The notes under the pieces were generated by a model, which was given only the letters and a program-made list of their open reading frames with translations, was not told where the DNA came from and ran no database searches. The position numbers and the translations under genes are program-made. From positions 1 through 64,000 of the forward strand of contig CAYQXV010000007.1 of the NCBI GenBank assembly GCA_964421675.1: DNA of 64,000 nucleotides, written 5' to 3'. Source of the stretch: CALLPQ01 sp964421675 (lineage in GTDB: Bacteria > Pseudomonadota > Alphaproteobacteria > Caulobacterales > Parvularculaceae). Every line of letters begins with the position of its first letter. The stretch's first letter is position 1. Positions 35,052 through 44,502 of the stretch are shown here, piece after piece.

Positions 35052-36875
35052 CTATGCAGATTGCTTTGACTGGCGCACCTGCTTTTGCCAAAGCGCGGCG
35101 TAAACGCCCTGTTTTGCGATTAAGCTTTGATGAGTTCCCGACTCGGCAATTTTGCCGTCCTCAAGCACGATAATCCTGTCGGCTTCGACGATTGTGGATA
35201 GACGGTGAGCGATGGCGACAGTCGTGCGCCCTCGCGCTGCTTCTCGCAGCGCAATTTGAACATCCTCTTCGGTGGTTGAGTCCAAAGATGATGTTGCCTC
35301 ATCAAGAACCAAAATAGTTGGGTCGCCCAAAATGGCACGCGCCAGACCTACGCGCTGGCGTTCTCCGCCTGAAAGTTTTAAGCCGCGCTCCCCAACGACG
35401 GTCTCCAAGCCCTGCGGCAGGCTTTCGATAAACGCGCCCAACTGCGCTTTTTGGGCAGCTTCAAGGATAAGCGCATCATCAGCATCCGGGCGCGCATAGG
35501 CCAAGTTCATACGCAATGTGTCATTAAACAAGGTGACATCCTGCGGCACCAGACCAAGCGCATCGCGCAATGAGTTTTGACGAACCTTGGCAATATCCTG
35601 CCCATCAATTCGCACACACCCGCGCGCTGGATCATAAAACCGAAACATCAGTTTAACGAGGGTCGACTTACCTGCCCCCGATGGGCCCACAACCCCTAGA
35701 AAACTGCCCGCGGGAACAGTAAACGAGACATCATCAAGACTGCGATCGCGCCCCTGATAAGCAAAGGCAACATTTTCAAAGCTGATTTCGCCCCCGCTAA
35801 CGTTTAAATCTTGCGCATCTTCATCATCGCGAACATCCGGTGTCTGGGCCATTAAATCGTATAGGTTTTCAACATCAACGCTGCTTTGGTTGATCTCGCG
35901 CCAGGCAAACCCTAAAATATTCAGGGGGCGGTAAATATTGGCCATCATTAAAATGATTGCCGTCACATCACCCACTTGCAGCTGGCCTCGGGCAACAGCT
36001 GATCCCGCAATGAGCGCGACCGCGAGCAATCCGCCAGACATAATAAATTCCTGACCGGCATTCATCGCATACATGCTTTTCATGGAGCGAATGTAATGGG
36101 ACATGAAATTCCCAAAGGATGAGTTGAACCGCTCGGCCTCTCGTTCTTCCGACGCAAATGCTTTGACCGTTTCAAAATTTGCAAACGTGTCCATAGTAAT
36201 GGCTTTAAGCTCAGTGTCGGCAACATTCATATCCCGGCGCAATCGGTTTCGCCATTCGGTGACCCGAACGGTGAACACAACATATAATACGACTGTTGCA
36301 ACCGCGATGACTGCGGGCATCATGCCATATCGCCATGTGATAACCCCCGCTGCCAGCCCAAGGGCAACAAATGTTGGCCCAATATTAAATACCAAAAACC
36401 GCAGTAAAAATTCCATTGCGCCTGATCCGCGCTCAATAACGCGGTTCAAGGCCCCGGCGCGCCGGGTCAAATGAAAATGCAGGGATTGGCGCTGCGCATG
36501 TAAAAAGGCTTCGCGGGCGATAACGCGGTTCATGGATTGAGTGACGCGAACAAAAAAAGCATCTCGCCCCTGAGGTATGGCGTTTCCCATAAACCGGGCA
36601 ATACCAAAGGCGAAAATCATCCCCATAAAAGACACGCCCGCCGAATTTACATTTCCATTCGACAAAGCGTTGATTGCTTCGCCTAGGAAAACCGGCGAGG
36701 CCACTTCAAAAACCTTTGCAAGCAACGTCACGGAAAACGCAAAAATCATCCGGACACGCCAAATTTTTAACTCCGGGCGCCATAATGTTTTGATCATACG
36801 CCTAAGAGTGCGTGAAAACGGCACTGGCACAGACTTTTCAGTACCCCCGTCGGGGCGTGTCGCCATATTTCTCAA
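35052..36875 (-). CDS. ATM1-type ABC exporter (fused membrane and ATPase domains)
   Basis: Half-transporter of 607 residues. The membrane domain spans ~35-320 with six helices and AINALSNGNVNSAGVSF. The nucleotide-binding domain spans ~360-595: Walker A GPSGAGKSTL, signature LSGGERQRVGLARAI, Walker B ILVLDEATSS and the H-loop AIAHRLSTI. The sequence around LHFHLTRRAGALNRVIERGSGAMEFLLRF matches the ATM1/HMT group, which exports glutathione-linked metal or sulfur compounds. Its gene follows valS by ten bases on the same strand. Which compound it exports is not visible. Confidence 0.92.
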   Translation of the reverse strand: MRNMATRPDGGTEKSVPVPFSRTLRRMIKTLWRPELKIWRVRMIFAFSVTLLAKVFEVASPVFLGEAINALSNGNVNSAGVSFMGMIFAFGIARFMGNAIPQGRDAFFVRVTQSMNRVIAREAFLHAQRQSLHFHLTRRAGALNRVIERGSGAMEFLLRFLVFNIGPTFVALGLAAGVITWRYGMMPAVIAVATVVLYVVFTVRVTEWRNRLRRDMNVADTELKAITMDTFANFETVKAFASEEREAERFNSSFGNFMSHYIRSMKSMYAMNAGQEFIMSGGLLAVALIAGSAVARGQLQVGDVTAIILMMANIYRPLNILGFAWREINQSSVDVENLYDLMAQTPDVRDDEDAQDLNVSGGEISFENVAFAYQGRDRSLDDVSFTVPAGSFLGVVGPSGAGKSTLVKLMFRFYDPARGCVRIDGQDIAKVRQNSLRDALGLVPQDVTLFNDTLRMNLAYARPDADDALILEAAQKAQLGAFIESLPQGLETVVGERGLKLSGGERQRVGLARAILGDPTILVLDEATSSLDSTTEEDVQIALREAARGRTTVAIAHRLSTIVEADRIIVLEDGKIAESGTHQSLIAKQGVYAALWQKQVRQSKQSA

Positions 36876-36885
36876 GCCACTGCCC

Positions 36886-39735
36886 TCATCGTAACGCGTT
36901 CAAACGTTCGCGCGCCTGATCCAGTTTTTCTAATTGGTCGGCGAGATAAGCATGGCGATCACGCGCTTGCGTTACGACTTTTTCCGGAGCTTTATCGACA
37001 AAGGCTTTATTCGACAAACGCTTGGTTATATCGTCCATCTCTTTGGTGACTTTGCCCCTCTCCTTGTCGAGGCGCGCGCCCTCCGCATCCAGATCAATAA
37101 TATCTGCAAGCGGCAGAGCAAAGGTTGACCCATCATGGACAATTTGAACCCCGCCTTTGGGAACGCTATCGGCGGTTGCGATATTATCCAACCGGGCAAG
37201 ACGGCTAATAACACCGGCATGGCGCTCAAGACGGGCACTGATCTGCGCCGTTGGCGCGACAATAACCAATGGAATTTTCGCACCGGCGGGCACATTGACC
37301 TCAGTTCTTGCCGTGCGAATATTTCCGATTAACTCAACAACCCAGTTTAATTCTTTCGCCGCATCTTCATCGCGCAAGGCATCTGAAAGTGTTGGCCAGC
37401 TTTCAACAACAAGCTGATTTTCCCGGTCCTTCAATGTCCCCCAAATTTCTTCTGTGATGAAAGGCATAAACGGGTGCAGCAGGCGCAATATATTATCCAG
37501 TACCCAGCCTGCGGTTGCGCGGGTTTCATCTTTTATCGCTTCATCATCACCTTGCAGAAGTGGCTTTGAAATTTCCAAATACCAGTCGCAAAACAGATTC
37601 CACGTAAACCGGTAAATCGCAGACGCCGCATCGTTAAACCGATAGTCTGTCAGTGATTGGGAAAGCTCATGCGCACATACGCAAACCTCGTGGACAATCC
37701 ATCGGTTCACCGGATTTTGTACCGACGCTGGATTAAACCCATCACGCGAAACGATTTCATTCATCTGACAAAACCGTGTCGCATTCCATAATTTGGTGCC
37801 AAAATTGCGGTATCCTTCCACCCGGCTTTCCGACAACCGTAAATTGCGCCCCTGCGCCGCCATTGCCGCCAGGGTAAACCGCAAGGAATCTGCGCCATAG
37901 CTATCGATCAAGCTAAGCGGGTCAATCACATTGCCTTTTGACTTTGACATTTTTTGCCCCTTCTCATCGAGAACTAGGGCGTGAATGTAAACATCCGTAA
38001 AGGGAACATCTTTCATAAAATGTAACCCTTGCATCATCATCCGTGCGACCCAGAAAAAGATGATGTCGTGGGCGGTAACAAGGGTATTAGTGGGGTAATG
38101 GGCTTTTAGAACAGGGGTTTGCTCTGGCCACCCAAGGGTGGAAAACGGCCATAGGGCTGAAGAAAACCAAGTATCGAGAACATCTTCATCTTGATAGATA
38201 ACAGGTTCGCGCTTGCCATTTTCCTTGCGCGCCTGAAAATCCTCCAAGCTTGCGGCGATTTTTGGCTTTTCTTTATAATAGGCTTTCGCTTTTTCCGCCG
38301 CTTCTTGCTCCGTATGCGCGACAAAAATTTCATGCTCGTCTACTAAATAGTCGCTGCCCTCAAGTTTGGGCCCGTACCATGCAGGAATACGGTGGCCCCA
38401 CCATAATTGGCGCGACACACACCATGGCTCAATATTATTCATCCACTGAAAATAAGTCTTTGCCCAGTTTTCAGGCACAAACCGGGTTTTGCCGGTTTCC
38501 ACCGCTTCAATCGCGGGTTTGGCCAGAACATCCGCGCGCACAAACCATTGATCGGTGAGCATGGGTTCAACAACAACATTGGAGCGATCCCCAAAGGGCT
38601 GCATAACCTTTTTGTCTTCAACTTTTTCCAGCAAACCAAGCGCATCAATATCTGCGACCACCGCTTTGCGCGCTTCAAACCGGTCAAGTCCAACATATTT
38701 TTCCGGCATTATATCACCGGCGAGCATGCGCGCCTGACCATCCATGATCACATGCAACGGCAAGTTATGGCGTTTTGCGACTTGATAATCATTGAAATCA
38801 TGCGCGCCGGTAATTTTTACCGCACCCGATCCAAAGTCAGGATCAGGATGTTCATCGGTAATAATCGGGATCATTCTGTCCGCTAACGGCAGAATTACAT
38901 TCTTACCAACAATCGAGGCATAACGCGTATCGGAAGGGTGTACGGCCACCGCCCCATCACCCAACATGGTTTCAGGGCGCGTGGTTGCGATAGAAATATA
39001 ATCACGGGATTCATATCGTACTGGTTCTCCCGCCTCATTATACTCAACGGGAAACTCATAAGTCTCACCATTTTCGAGGGGATATTTAAAATGCCAGAAA
39101 TGTCCGTCTACTTCCGTATTTTCAACTTCGAGATCTGATATTGCGGTTTGAAATTTCGGGTCCCAATTCACAAGACGCTTATCGCGATAGATCAACCCTT
39201 CTTCATGGAGTTGAACAAACACTTTGCGTACGGCAACGGATAGACCCTCATCCATGGTGAAACGTTCACGCGACCAATCACACGAGGCCCCAAGGCGTTT
39301 CAGCTGATTGAGGATGGTGCCGCCCGATTCTTCTTTCCAGTCCCATACCTTATTCAAGAATGCCTCGCGCCCGATCTCGGTCCGGCGAGGCTCCTGGCGG
39401 TCGGCCATTTGACGTTCAACAACCATTTGCGTTGCGATACCGGCATGATCGGTCCCCGGTTGCCACAACACTGAGCGCCCCTGCATTCGGAAATAGCGCA
39501 CGAGCACATCTTGCAATGTGTTATTGAGCGCATGACCCATATGCAAAGATCCGGTGACATTGGGCGGAGGGATGACAATCGTATAGGGATCATCATCGCC
39601 GCCTGCTGCGCCTGACGCTGCCCCCGTTTGAGCAGGATCTGCGGGTTTAAACGCGCCAGCCCCTTCCCAAGCGGCATAAATCTTGGGCTCACATGTCTTA
39701 AAATCGAATTTTTTATCTATCATTTGGGTGTTCAC
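36886..39735 (-). CDS. valS: Valyl-tRNA synthetase
   Basis: Class I synthetase of 949 residues that charges tRNA-Val and edits threonine. The HIGH motif appears as PPPNVTGSLHMGHALNN near residue 60 and KMSKS as KGQKMSKSKGNVIDP near 595. The editing domain lies between (~200-400; ISIATTRPETMLGDGAVAVHPSD). The C-terminal coiled coil (ARLDKERGKVTKEMDDITKRLSNKAFVDKAP) is typical of ValS. It sits between popZ and the ABC exporter on the same strand. Confidence 0.98.
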   Translation of the reverse strand: MNTQMIDKKFDFKTCEPKIYAAWEGAGAFKPADPAQTGAASGAAGGDDDPYTIVIPPPNVTGSLHMGHALNNTLQDVLVRYFRMQGRSVLWQPGTDHAGIATQMVVERQMADRQEPRRTEIGREAFLNKVWDWKEESGGTILNQLKRLGASCDWSRERFTMDEGLSVAVRKVFVQLHEEGLIYRDKRLVNWDPKFQTAISDLEVENTEVDGHFWHFKYPLENGETYEFPVEYNEAGEPVRYESRDYISIATTRPETMLGDGAVAVHPSDTRYASIVGKNVILPLADRMIPIITDEHPDPDFGSGAVKITGAHDFNDYQVAKRHNLPLHVIMDGQARMLAGDIMPEKYVGLDRFEARKAVVADIDALGLLEKVEDKKVMQPFGDRSNVVVEPMLTDQWFVRADVLAKPAIEAVETGKTRFVPENWAKTYFQWMNNIEPWCVSRQLWWGHRIPAWYGPKLEGSDYLVDEHEIFVAHTEQEAAEKAKAYYKEKPKIAASLEDFQARKENGKREPVIYQDEDVLDTWFSSALWPFSTLGWPEQTPVLKAHYPTNTLVTAHDIIFFWVARMMMQGLHFMKDVPFTDVYIHALVLDEKGQKMSKSKGNVIDPLSLIDSYGADSLRFTLAAMAAQGRNLRLSESRVEGYRNFGTKLWNATRFCQMNEIVSRDGFNPASVQNPVNRWIVHEVCVCAHELSQSLTDYRFNDAASAIYRFTWNLFCDWYLEISKPLLQGDDEAIKDETRATAGWVLDNILRLLHPFMPFITEEIWGTLKDRENQLVVESWPTLSDALRDEDAAKELNWVVELIGNIRTARTEVNVPAGAKIPLVIVAPTAQISARLERHAGVISRLARLDNIATADSVPKGGVQIVHDGSTFALPLADIIDLDAEGARLDKERGKVTKEMDDITKRLSNKAFVDKAPEKVVTQARDRHAYLADQLEKLDQARERLNALR

Positions 39736-39869
39736 TATCGCCGCGTTTCAAAATCGCTCTTAATACCTGATAGCGGACTATAAGCCCTTTGGCAGGGGGG
39801 CATGGACCTTTTTTCCCAAACTCAGGGAATTTACCTAAAGGAATCGCATCTCCCCGCCCTTTTAACAGG

Positions 39870-39902
39870 CAAAACGCCGATAGCGTGTTTCGCTACCGGC
39901 GT
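39870..39902 (-). terminator. Intrinsic terminator after popZ
   Basis: ACGCCGATAGCG and CGCTACCGGCGT (39874-39885, 39891-39902) form a 12-base stem with one mismatch and a five-base loop; TTTT follows on the minus strand. Confidence 0.85.
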
Positions 39903-39955
39903 TAAATTCTTTACTCACTGATTATAATGGCCGCAGGCCATTATTGCATCAGATA

Positions 39956-40663
39956 TTAGCCGCGGCGTGCGAGACGCTGGACTTCATATTCAACCTTTTC
40001 TTCAACGATTGAAGAAAGATTAGCATCAAGCCAGTCCTTAACCATTGGGCGCAGCATCTCTGTAACGAGCGCCTCCAGCGTTTGACCTTGATCATCTGCA
40101 ACGCGAACAGAGCGTGTTAGCGAACCAAAGGCTGCCGATGCGGCACTCGCCGTTGTCGAATCAACGATGGCGTCATCAGTTTCTTCGCGGGCTACTGCTT
40201 GTTGTTTTACCATTTTGACATCCTTAGTTTTAATTTCGTCTTTTGCGGCATCGTCCACAATAGAAGATGACGATTGCTCGCTTTGAATTTCTGTTTCGAC
40301 CTTAACCGGCTCTACACTTGGCTCTTGAGCAGGGTCTCCTGCATCGCGCTTGGATTCTGCACGGTCGAGCATCGCGGTTAGCGCGTTTTCATCCGTCTTA
40401 GGCGCATCACTCTTAGGCGCTACGGCCGCGCCTAACACCTTCGGATCAACACGAGAGGGAGCGGGTACCGGCTGTGTATCCTGACCACCATCTGAAGCGT
40501 CGACACTATTGTCCGAGCTCGTGTGATCTGTAGCAGTGGCTTCTTCAAGCGCATTTAATGCGCCATGATCTACGCCCGGCTTTTCTTCTTCATCCTCGGA
40601 GATAATCCGGCGAATAGATGCCAGAATTTCTTCCATGCTTGGTTCTGGTTGCGCGTTTGTCAT
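39956..40663 (-). CDS. popZ: Polar organizing protein PopZ (DUF2497)
   Basis: Cell-pole scaffold that in Caulobacter forms a polymeric matrix anchoring ParB-parS and polar regulators. It has 235 residues. The N-terminal helix MEEILASIRRIISEDEEE is the family signature, the middle (~25-165) is an acidic disordered linker, and the C-terminal helices (VTEMLRPMVKDWLDANLSSIVEEKVEYEVQRLARRG) form the oligomerisation part. The linker is longer than in Caulobacter PopZ (177 residues in total). The tolC-popZ-valS order is conserved in alphaproteobacteria, and a terminator follows it. Confidence 0.95.
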   Translation of the reverse strand: MTNAQPEPSMEEILASIRRIISEDEEEKPGVDHGALNALEEATATDHTSSDNSVDASDGGQDTQPVPAPSRVDPKVLGAAVAPKSDAPKTDENALTAMLDRAESKRDAGDPAQEPSVEPVKVETEIQSEQSSSSIVDDAAKDEIKTKDVKMVKQQAVAREETDDAIVDSTTASAASAAFGSLTRSVRVADDQGQTLEALVTEMLRPMVKDWLDANLSSIVEEKVEYEVQRLARRG

Positions 40664-40858
40664 ATGCCTCTTTCACCAACCCTTGCACCATATAAGGCCA
40701 AGACCCATCCCAGACTCTCTTTATGTGAGCTTGGCTAGATCTCTCCATGCGAACAATTAGCTTTGTTGGCCCCTGCTCGCCCTAAATACAGTACATCTTG
40801 TCATCTGCTTCGCGTATTGTAGCAAGCCCTTCCTTGCCACCGCGTTAATAGTGTGGAG

Positions 40859-40892
40859 AAAAAGTTGACCGAATGGAGAAAATTACCGGTCA
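40859..40892 (-). terminator. Possible terminator after tolC
   Basis: A six-base stem TGACCG/CGGTCA (40866-40871, 40887-40892) with a 15-base loop is followed on the minus strand by ACTTTTT. The stem is short and the loop large, so support is moderate. Confidence 0.45.
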
Positions 40893-40920
40893 GATGGCCA
40901 TAATTGCGCGATTTATTGGC

Positions 40921-42387
40921 TTACCAGGGCTTTAGGAGCCCTAGTCCAATCCCATTGCTTTTAACCTCGACCGGCTCGACACCGACCGCTTGAGGCGTCA
41001 ACAAACCGATTGCCGACATTAGCGAATAGGCAGCAACCTGTGTATTGCGCTCAGCGGTCGCCAGGGCGACTTGCGAATTCAGGGCCTCCAGCTCAGCATT
41101 GAGCACATCTAGTGTTGATCTGGAGCCGACCAATGCCTCCTTGCGCACCCCTTGCAGGGCTAGTGTGTTGGCATCGACCTGCGCGCGCGCTGATTCGATA
41201 TTAGCCTGCGCCGCTGTTAATTGCTCCCATGCGGAGATGACCTGCGCTTTGATCTGGCGTTCTGCCTCATAAATACGCTGGCGGTCAGCATCATTTTGCG
41301 CCTTGGTCTGACGGATCTGCGACAGGCGGGTTCCACCTTGAAAAATCGGAACATTGACCCGCGCGCCATAGGCAAAAGTGTCAGTCTCAACAATGAAGGT
41401 GTTGGGCTCTTCAGCATATTGGTAAGAGGCGGTTGCGGTCACGGTTGGCGACAGCGAGCCTTTGGCAATCTTATGACCTCTTTTCGATGCGCGCTCGGTG
41501 GCCCGGGCAATCAGAATGGCTGGGGCAATTTCGCGCGCAATATTTGTCGCCTCATCGACAGATGTTGGTAGCACGGGAAGCGGTATCTCACCGTCCAGCG
41601 TTGCCGGTGACTGGCCAACCAATTGGACATAACGCGCGCGGCTGACGGCCAATTGCGCACTGGCGCTCGACAGGTTGGCGCGCGCGCCCGCCAATCGCGC
41701 ATCGGCCTGCGCAACATCTGTTCTGGTGATCTCGCCCACCCGGAAGCGCACTGAGGCCTGATCAAGCTGGCGCAGGAGCACTTCTACATTTGTATTATTC
41801 AATGAAAACACAGCCATATCGCGCACAACATCAAAATAGGCCGTGGCAACATCGGTAAGCAATTGTTGCTCAATGCCCATGAGCTGCGCTTCTGCGGCAT
41901 CAATCTGATCGCCCGCCTGACGCAACGCATTGATTGACCGCAGACCATCGAAGATCAATTGATCACCGGTGACCGCTCCGCTCAATTGGTCGAGTTTTGC
42001 ATTTTGAATATCAAAGGCACCCCCTGCCGGTGATGTCTGTGAGGTGTTGGCAATGATATAGCTGCCTTGCGCATTAATCTGCGGCAAAAGACCGGCAAGG
42101 GCCTGGGCCCGCAATTCCCCGGTTGCGCGTAACTGGGCGCGCTGGGCCTGCACTGTCGGGTTGGTTTTGAACGCAACCATAAAAGCATCTTGCAGCGATT
42201 CAGCGCTAGCCGCCTGCGAAAGCAGCGCGCTTCCCGCAATAATCGCAGCGGCGCTCACCTGTAGAAAAGCGGCGCGCAACCCTTTTTGGGGCTCGCTCGA
42301 TTTAGCGAGACCAAACTGGGGTTGGCCAGAAGGCCCTCGCCCGAACTGCCGAGAGACATTGGTTGACCTAGTGCGCGCGGTGATCAT
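40921..42387 (-). CDS. tolC: TolC family outer membrane efflux protein
   Basis: Trimeric outer membrane channel protein for type I secretion and multidrug efflux; 488 residues. An unusually long N-terminal region (~45 residues) precedes the signal-like AAAIIAGSALLSQAASA. Two OEP repeats follow: LQDAFMVAFKTNPTVQAQRAQLRATGELRAQALAGLLPQ and, later, ARATERASKRGHKIAKGSLSPTVTATASY. The segment FRVGEITRTDVAQADARLAGARANLSSA is typical of TolC coiled-coil helices. An ATG nearer the signal peptide is not evident, so the long leader may be real. popZ follows 257 bases downstream. Confidence 0.94.
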   Translation of the reverse strand: MITARTRSTNVSRQFGRGPSGQPQFGLAKSSEPQKGLRAAFLQVSAAAIIAGSALLSQAASAESLQDAFMVAFKTNPTVQAQRAQLRATGELRAQALAGLLPQINAQGSYIIANTSQTSPAGGAFDIQNAKLDQLSGAVTGDQLIFDGLRSINALRQAGDQIDAAEAQLMGIEQQLLTDVATAYFDVVRDMAVFSLNNTNVEVLLRQLDQASVRFRVGEITRTDVAQADARLAGARANLSSASAQLAVSRARYVQLVGQSPATLDGEIPLPVLPTSVDEATNIAREIAPAILIARATERASKRGHKIAKGSLSPTVTATASYQYAEEPNTFIVETDTFAYGARVNVPIFQGGTRLSQIRQTKAQNDADRQRIYEAERQIKAQVISAWEQLTAAQANIESARAQVDANTLALQGVRKEALVGSRSTLDVLNAELEALNSQVALATAERNTQVAAYSLMSAIGLLTPQAVGVEPVEVKSNGIGLGLLKPW

Positions 42388-42641
42388 TTTCGGAACTCCT
42401 TACGAAGGGCTTTTGCCCCTAAACTTTCTATAGTCTGTTTCCTAACGCCTTATACCTCAGAAAACTTACCAGTTTACGGACAAATCAATACACTGGCTCG
42501 CCGCTTGTGTCATGGCGCGCGTACCGTTCGAGATGCTTTTCTTGATGAAAGTTATGAAACCCGCCATTTGCCGCGCCCCGGAAGGCACCCCGCCTTAGGG
42601 CCGCAAGGCGTGCTGGCAATGATGGAAAGGTGATAAAGAAA

Positions 42642-42718
42642 TGGTAGTGGGAGGCAGATTTGAACTGCCGACCTCCGGGTTATGAATCCGGCGCTCTCAC
42701 CAACTGAGCTACCCCACC
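42642..42718 (-). tRNA. tRNA with CAT anticodon, probably elongator tRNA-Met
   Basis: Minus-strand cloverleaf of 77 bases including CCA. Acceptor arms are GGTGGGG/TCCCACT with two G-T pairs, D-arm GCTCAGTTGGTGAGAGC, anticodon loop TTCATAA, T-arm GGCAGTTCAAATCTGCC and discriminator A. It lacks the GGG/CCC anticodon stem and the 1-72 mismatch of initiator tRNA. The CAT anticodon could also be that of tRNA-Ile2 after lysidine modification; I favour elongator Met. Confidence 0.9.
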
Positions 42719-42890
42719 GAAAGGATCGTTCCTATAGCCCCGGATGCAAATTGGCGCAAGCGCGGATTGTGCTCTTTATAGACCAACCACATACCGTGCT
42801 CACGGGGCGGCCAGAAGCCGCGTTCGATGGATTGAGACGAGTGATCAGACCCTATGGCCTTGCCCTCTGGTGTCCGTGCTTTGTTCCGGA

Positions 42891-44015
42891 TCAATCGATA
42901 ATGGTCTCTGGCGGAACAATCCGCGAGATAAAGCCAGTCTTTGGGAACGGCTTGATGACAAATCTGCGCACGGTTTTCCAGCCGCCGCCCAAAAGGATCA
43001 TGGCAGCACCGAGCATTAGCAGCGTCAGCGCAATCGTATAAGCCGCATCGATACCCGATTTTGAGAACAAGATACCCAAGGCACTCGCCGCTGAAACCAG
43101 CCCCGAAACCACCAGGGCCCGTCGATTAAGGATTAGGGAAATCAGCGCAAAGATGAATACGATGACCAATGTGGCAATCGCAGGAAACGCATCCGACGAT
43201 GTGAACCGATCTTCCCCAGCAATCATCGTTGTCACCGAAATAAAAATCATCGGCGCGGCAAATAAATGCAACCAGAATCCATTATCCGACAATCTGGTTT
43301 TCCGCTCAGGATCGCGTGCATCGAAATAAATTCCGAGGAAGAAAAGAAACATCCCGGAACCAAAAAGCCACAGCCATACATTGTCAAAAACCAAATCCGG
43401 ATCGACAAAGATTGCCAGCGATACAAATACACCTGCAAGACTTGCCGCTCCCGTTCCCATTGCGAAAGGCAACTTCATGCGAAAGTAATATGCCAAGATC
43501 GCAATTGTCGCGGTGAGGCTTAACACAAGCGGGAAAGCGCGGAACTGATTGGCGATCTGTTCAAAGTCGCCGCTAAAATCGCCAGCAATACTGGAATAAA
43601 GGAAGGTCACACCGGATACGGCAAACCCTGTGAAGGCAATTAGAATAACAATGGCCGGTAAAAACAAACGACGCGAGCGCGCAAAAATTTCCGCGATGCC
43701 CCACATAATTGCCGCATCAATCAAATAGACAATTCCGGGAACAGCCAAGAGACCGCGAATTTCCCCGTCAATATCGCCGCCATCTAATGAAACCCCGGTC
43801 AGTTGCGGAATCATAAGCGAGGTAAAAATTCCCAACCCAATCGCAAACAGACCAATACCAATGCTGAGAAAGACATCATGGAAATTGCGAATAAACCGCA
43901 ATTCTTCTTCGCCTGCCGCAGACCCATTCAGTGGTCCATCGTGTGGTTGCGGATCATCCCTATAGTGTGCATGCAGCGCACCGTCCGTCTGGTTTGTATC
44001 CATTGACTGTGACAT
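42891..44015 (-). CDS. Uncharacterised polytopic membrane protein
   Basis: About 374 residues starting MSQSMDTNQTDG at 44015, where AAGGGGA stands just upstream; the frame extends to 44054 without family-like sequence. A hydrophilic N-terminus (~45 residues, rich in D, H and N) precedes about ten hydrophobic helices, with short loops such as GVSLDGGDIDGEIRG and FDARDPERKTRL. The hydrophobic pattern resembles DUF2157/DUF2339-type inner membrane proteins only loosely. No catalytic motif is visible and no neighbouring gene suggests a role. Confidence 0.75.
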   Translation of the reverse strand: MSQSMDTNQTDGALHAHYRDDPQPHDGPLNGSAAGEEELRFIRNFHDVFLSIGIGLFAIGLGIFTSLMIPQLTGVSLDGGDIDGEIRGLLAVPGIVYLIDAAIMWGIAEIFARSRRLFLPAIVILIAFTGFAVSGVTFLYSSIAGDFSGDFEQIANQFRAFPLVLSLTATIAILAYYFRMKLPFAMGTGAASLAGVFVSLAIFVDPDLVFDNVWLWLFGSGMFLFFLGIYFDARDPERKTRLSDNGFWLHLFAAPMIFISVTTMIAGEDRFTSSDAFPAIATLVIVFIFALISLILNRRALVVSGLVSAASALGILFSKSGIDAAYTIALTLLMLGAAMILLGGGWKTVRRFVIKPFPKTGFISRIVPPETIID

Positions 44016-44286
44016 CACATGTCCCCTTAAATTAAGGCGCCAGATAGGTATCAAAGAATATACACTAAACTGAAGCCGACATTGCCCCTGATTTCATGAA
44101 TGAGATTAGCAAGCTGAATGACGATTACAATTGATATTCGTCAAACCGTCGGTTCCATGCGGCAGAATGTAGGGTCGAGCGATAAATACAGGGTAAACAA
44201 CGGGTTAGCGCAGGCAAATCATTGGCCAATCGCATTGGAAATCCGCGCAAAAGCACGTGCCAATTGAGAATAGACCCAATAGAGGC

Positions 44287-44490
44287 CTATCCGCGGCTGG
44301 TTTCTTCCTTGAGAATATCCGCAACAATTTGATCCAAATCAGGTCGATTGCCAATTTGATCGATAACCGCCTTGCGCACATGATGAGGCAGTTGATCGGG
44401 CGGAATATCGCCCGCAGCACCGATCGTGTTTTTAATCAGCAAGCGGATTGCACTGTCCGTATCGGGTTTCCAGTCTGATGGCTTGGTCAT
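44287..44490 (-). CDS. Small uncharacterised protein downstream of clpB
   Basis: A 67-residue hydrophilic, mainly helical protein (MTKPSDWKPDTDSAIRLLI ... DQIVADILKEETSRG). AAAGG lies eight to ten bases before its ATG, and it begins 12 bases after the clpB stop, so it is probably cotranscribed with clpB and induced with it. I do not recognise a family. It is too short for further inference. Confidence 0.65.
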   Translation of the reverse strand: MTKPSDWKPDTDSAIRLLIKNTIGAAGDIPPDQLPHHVRKAVIDQIGNRPDLDQIVADILKEETSRG

Positions 44491-44502
44491 AATCAGGCCT
44501 TT

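Noticed and set aside
39956..40663. PopZ linker as a separate disordered hypothetical protein
   Set aside because: The N-terminal and C-terminal family signatures are in the same frame, so it is one PopZ protein with a longer linker.
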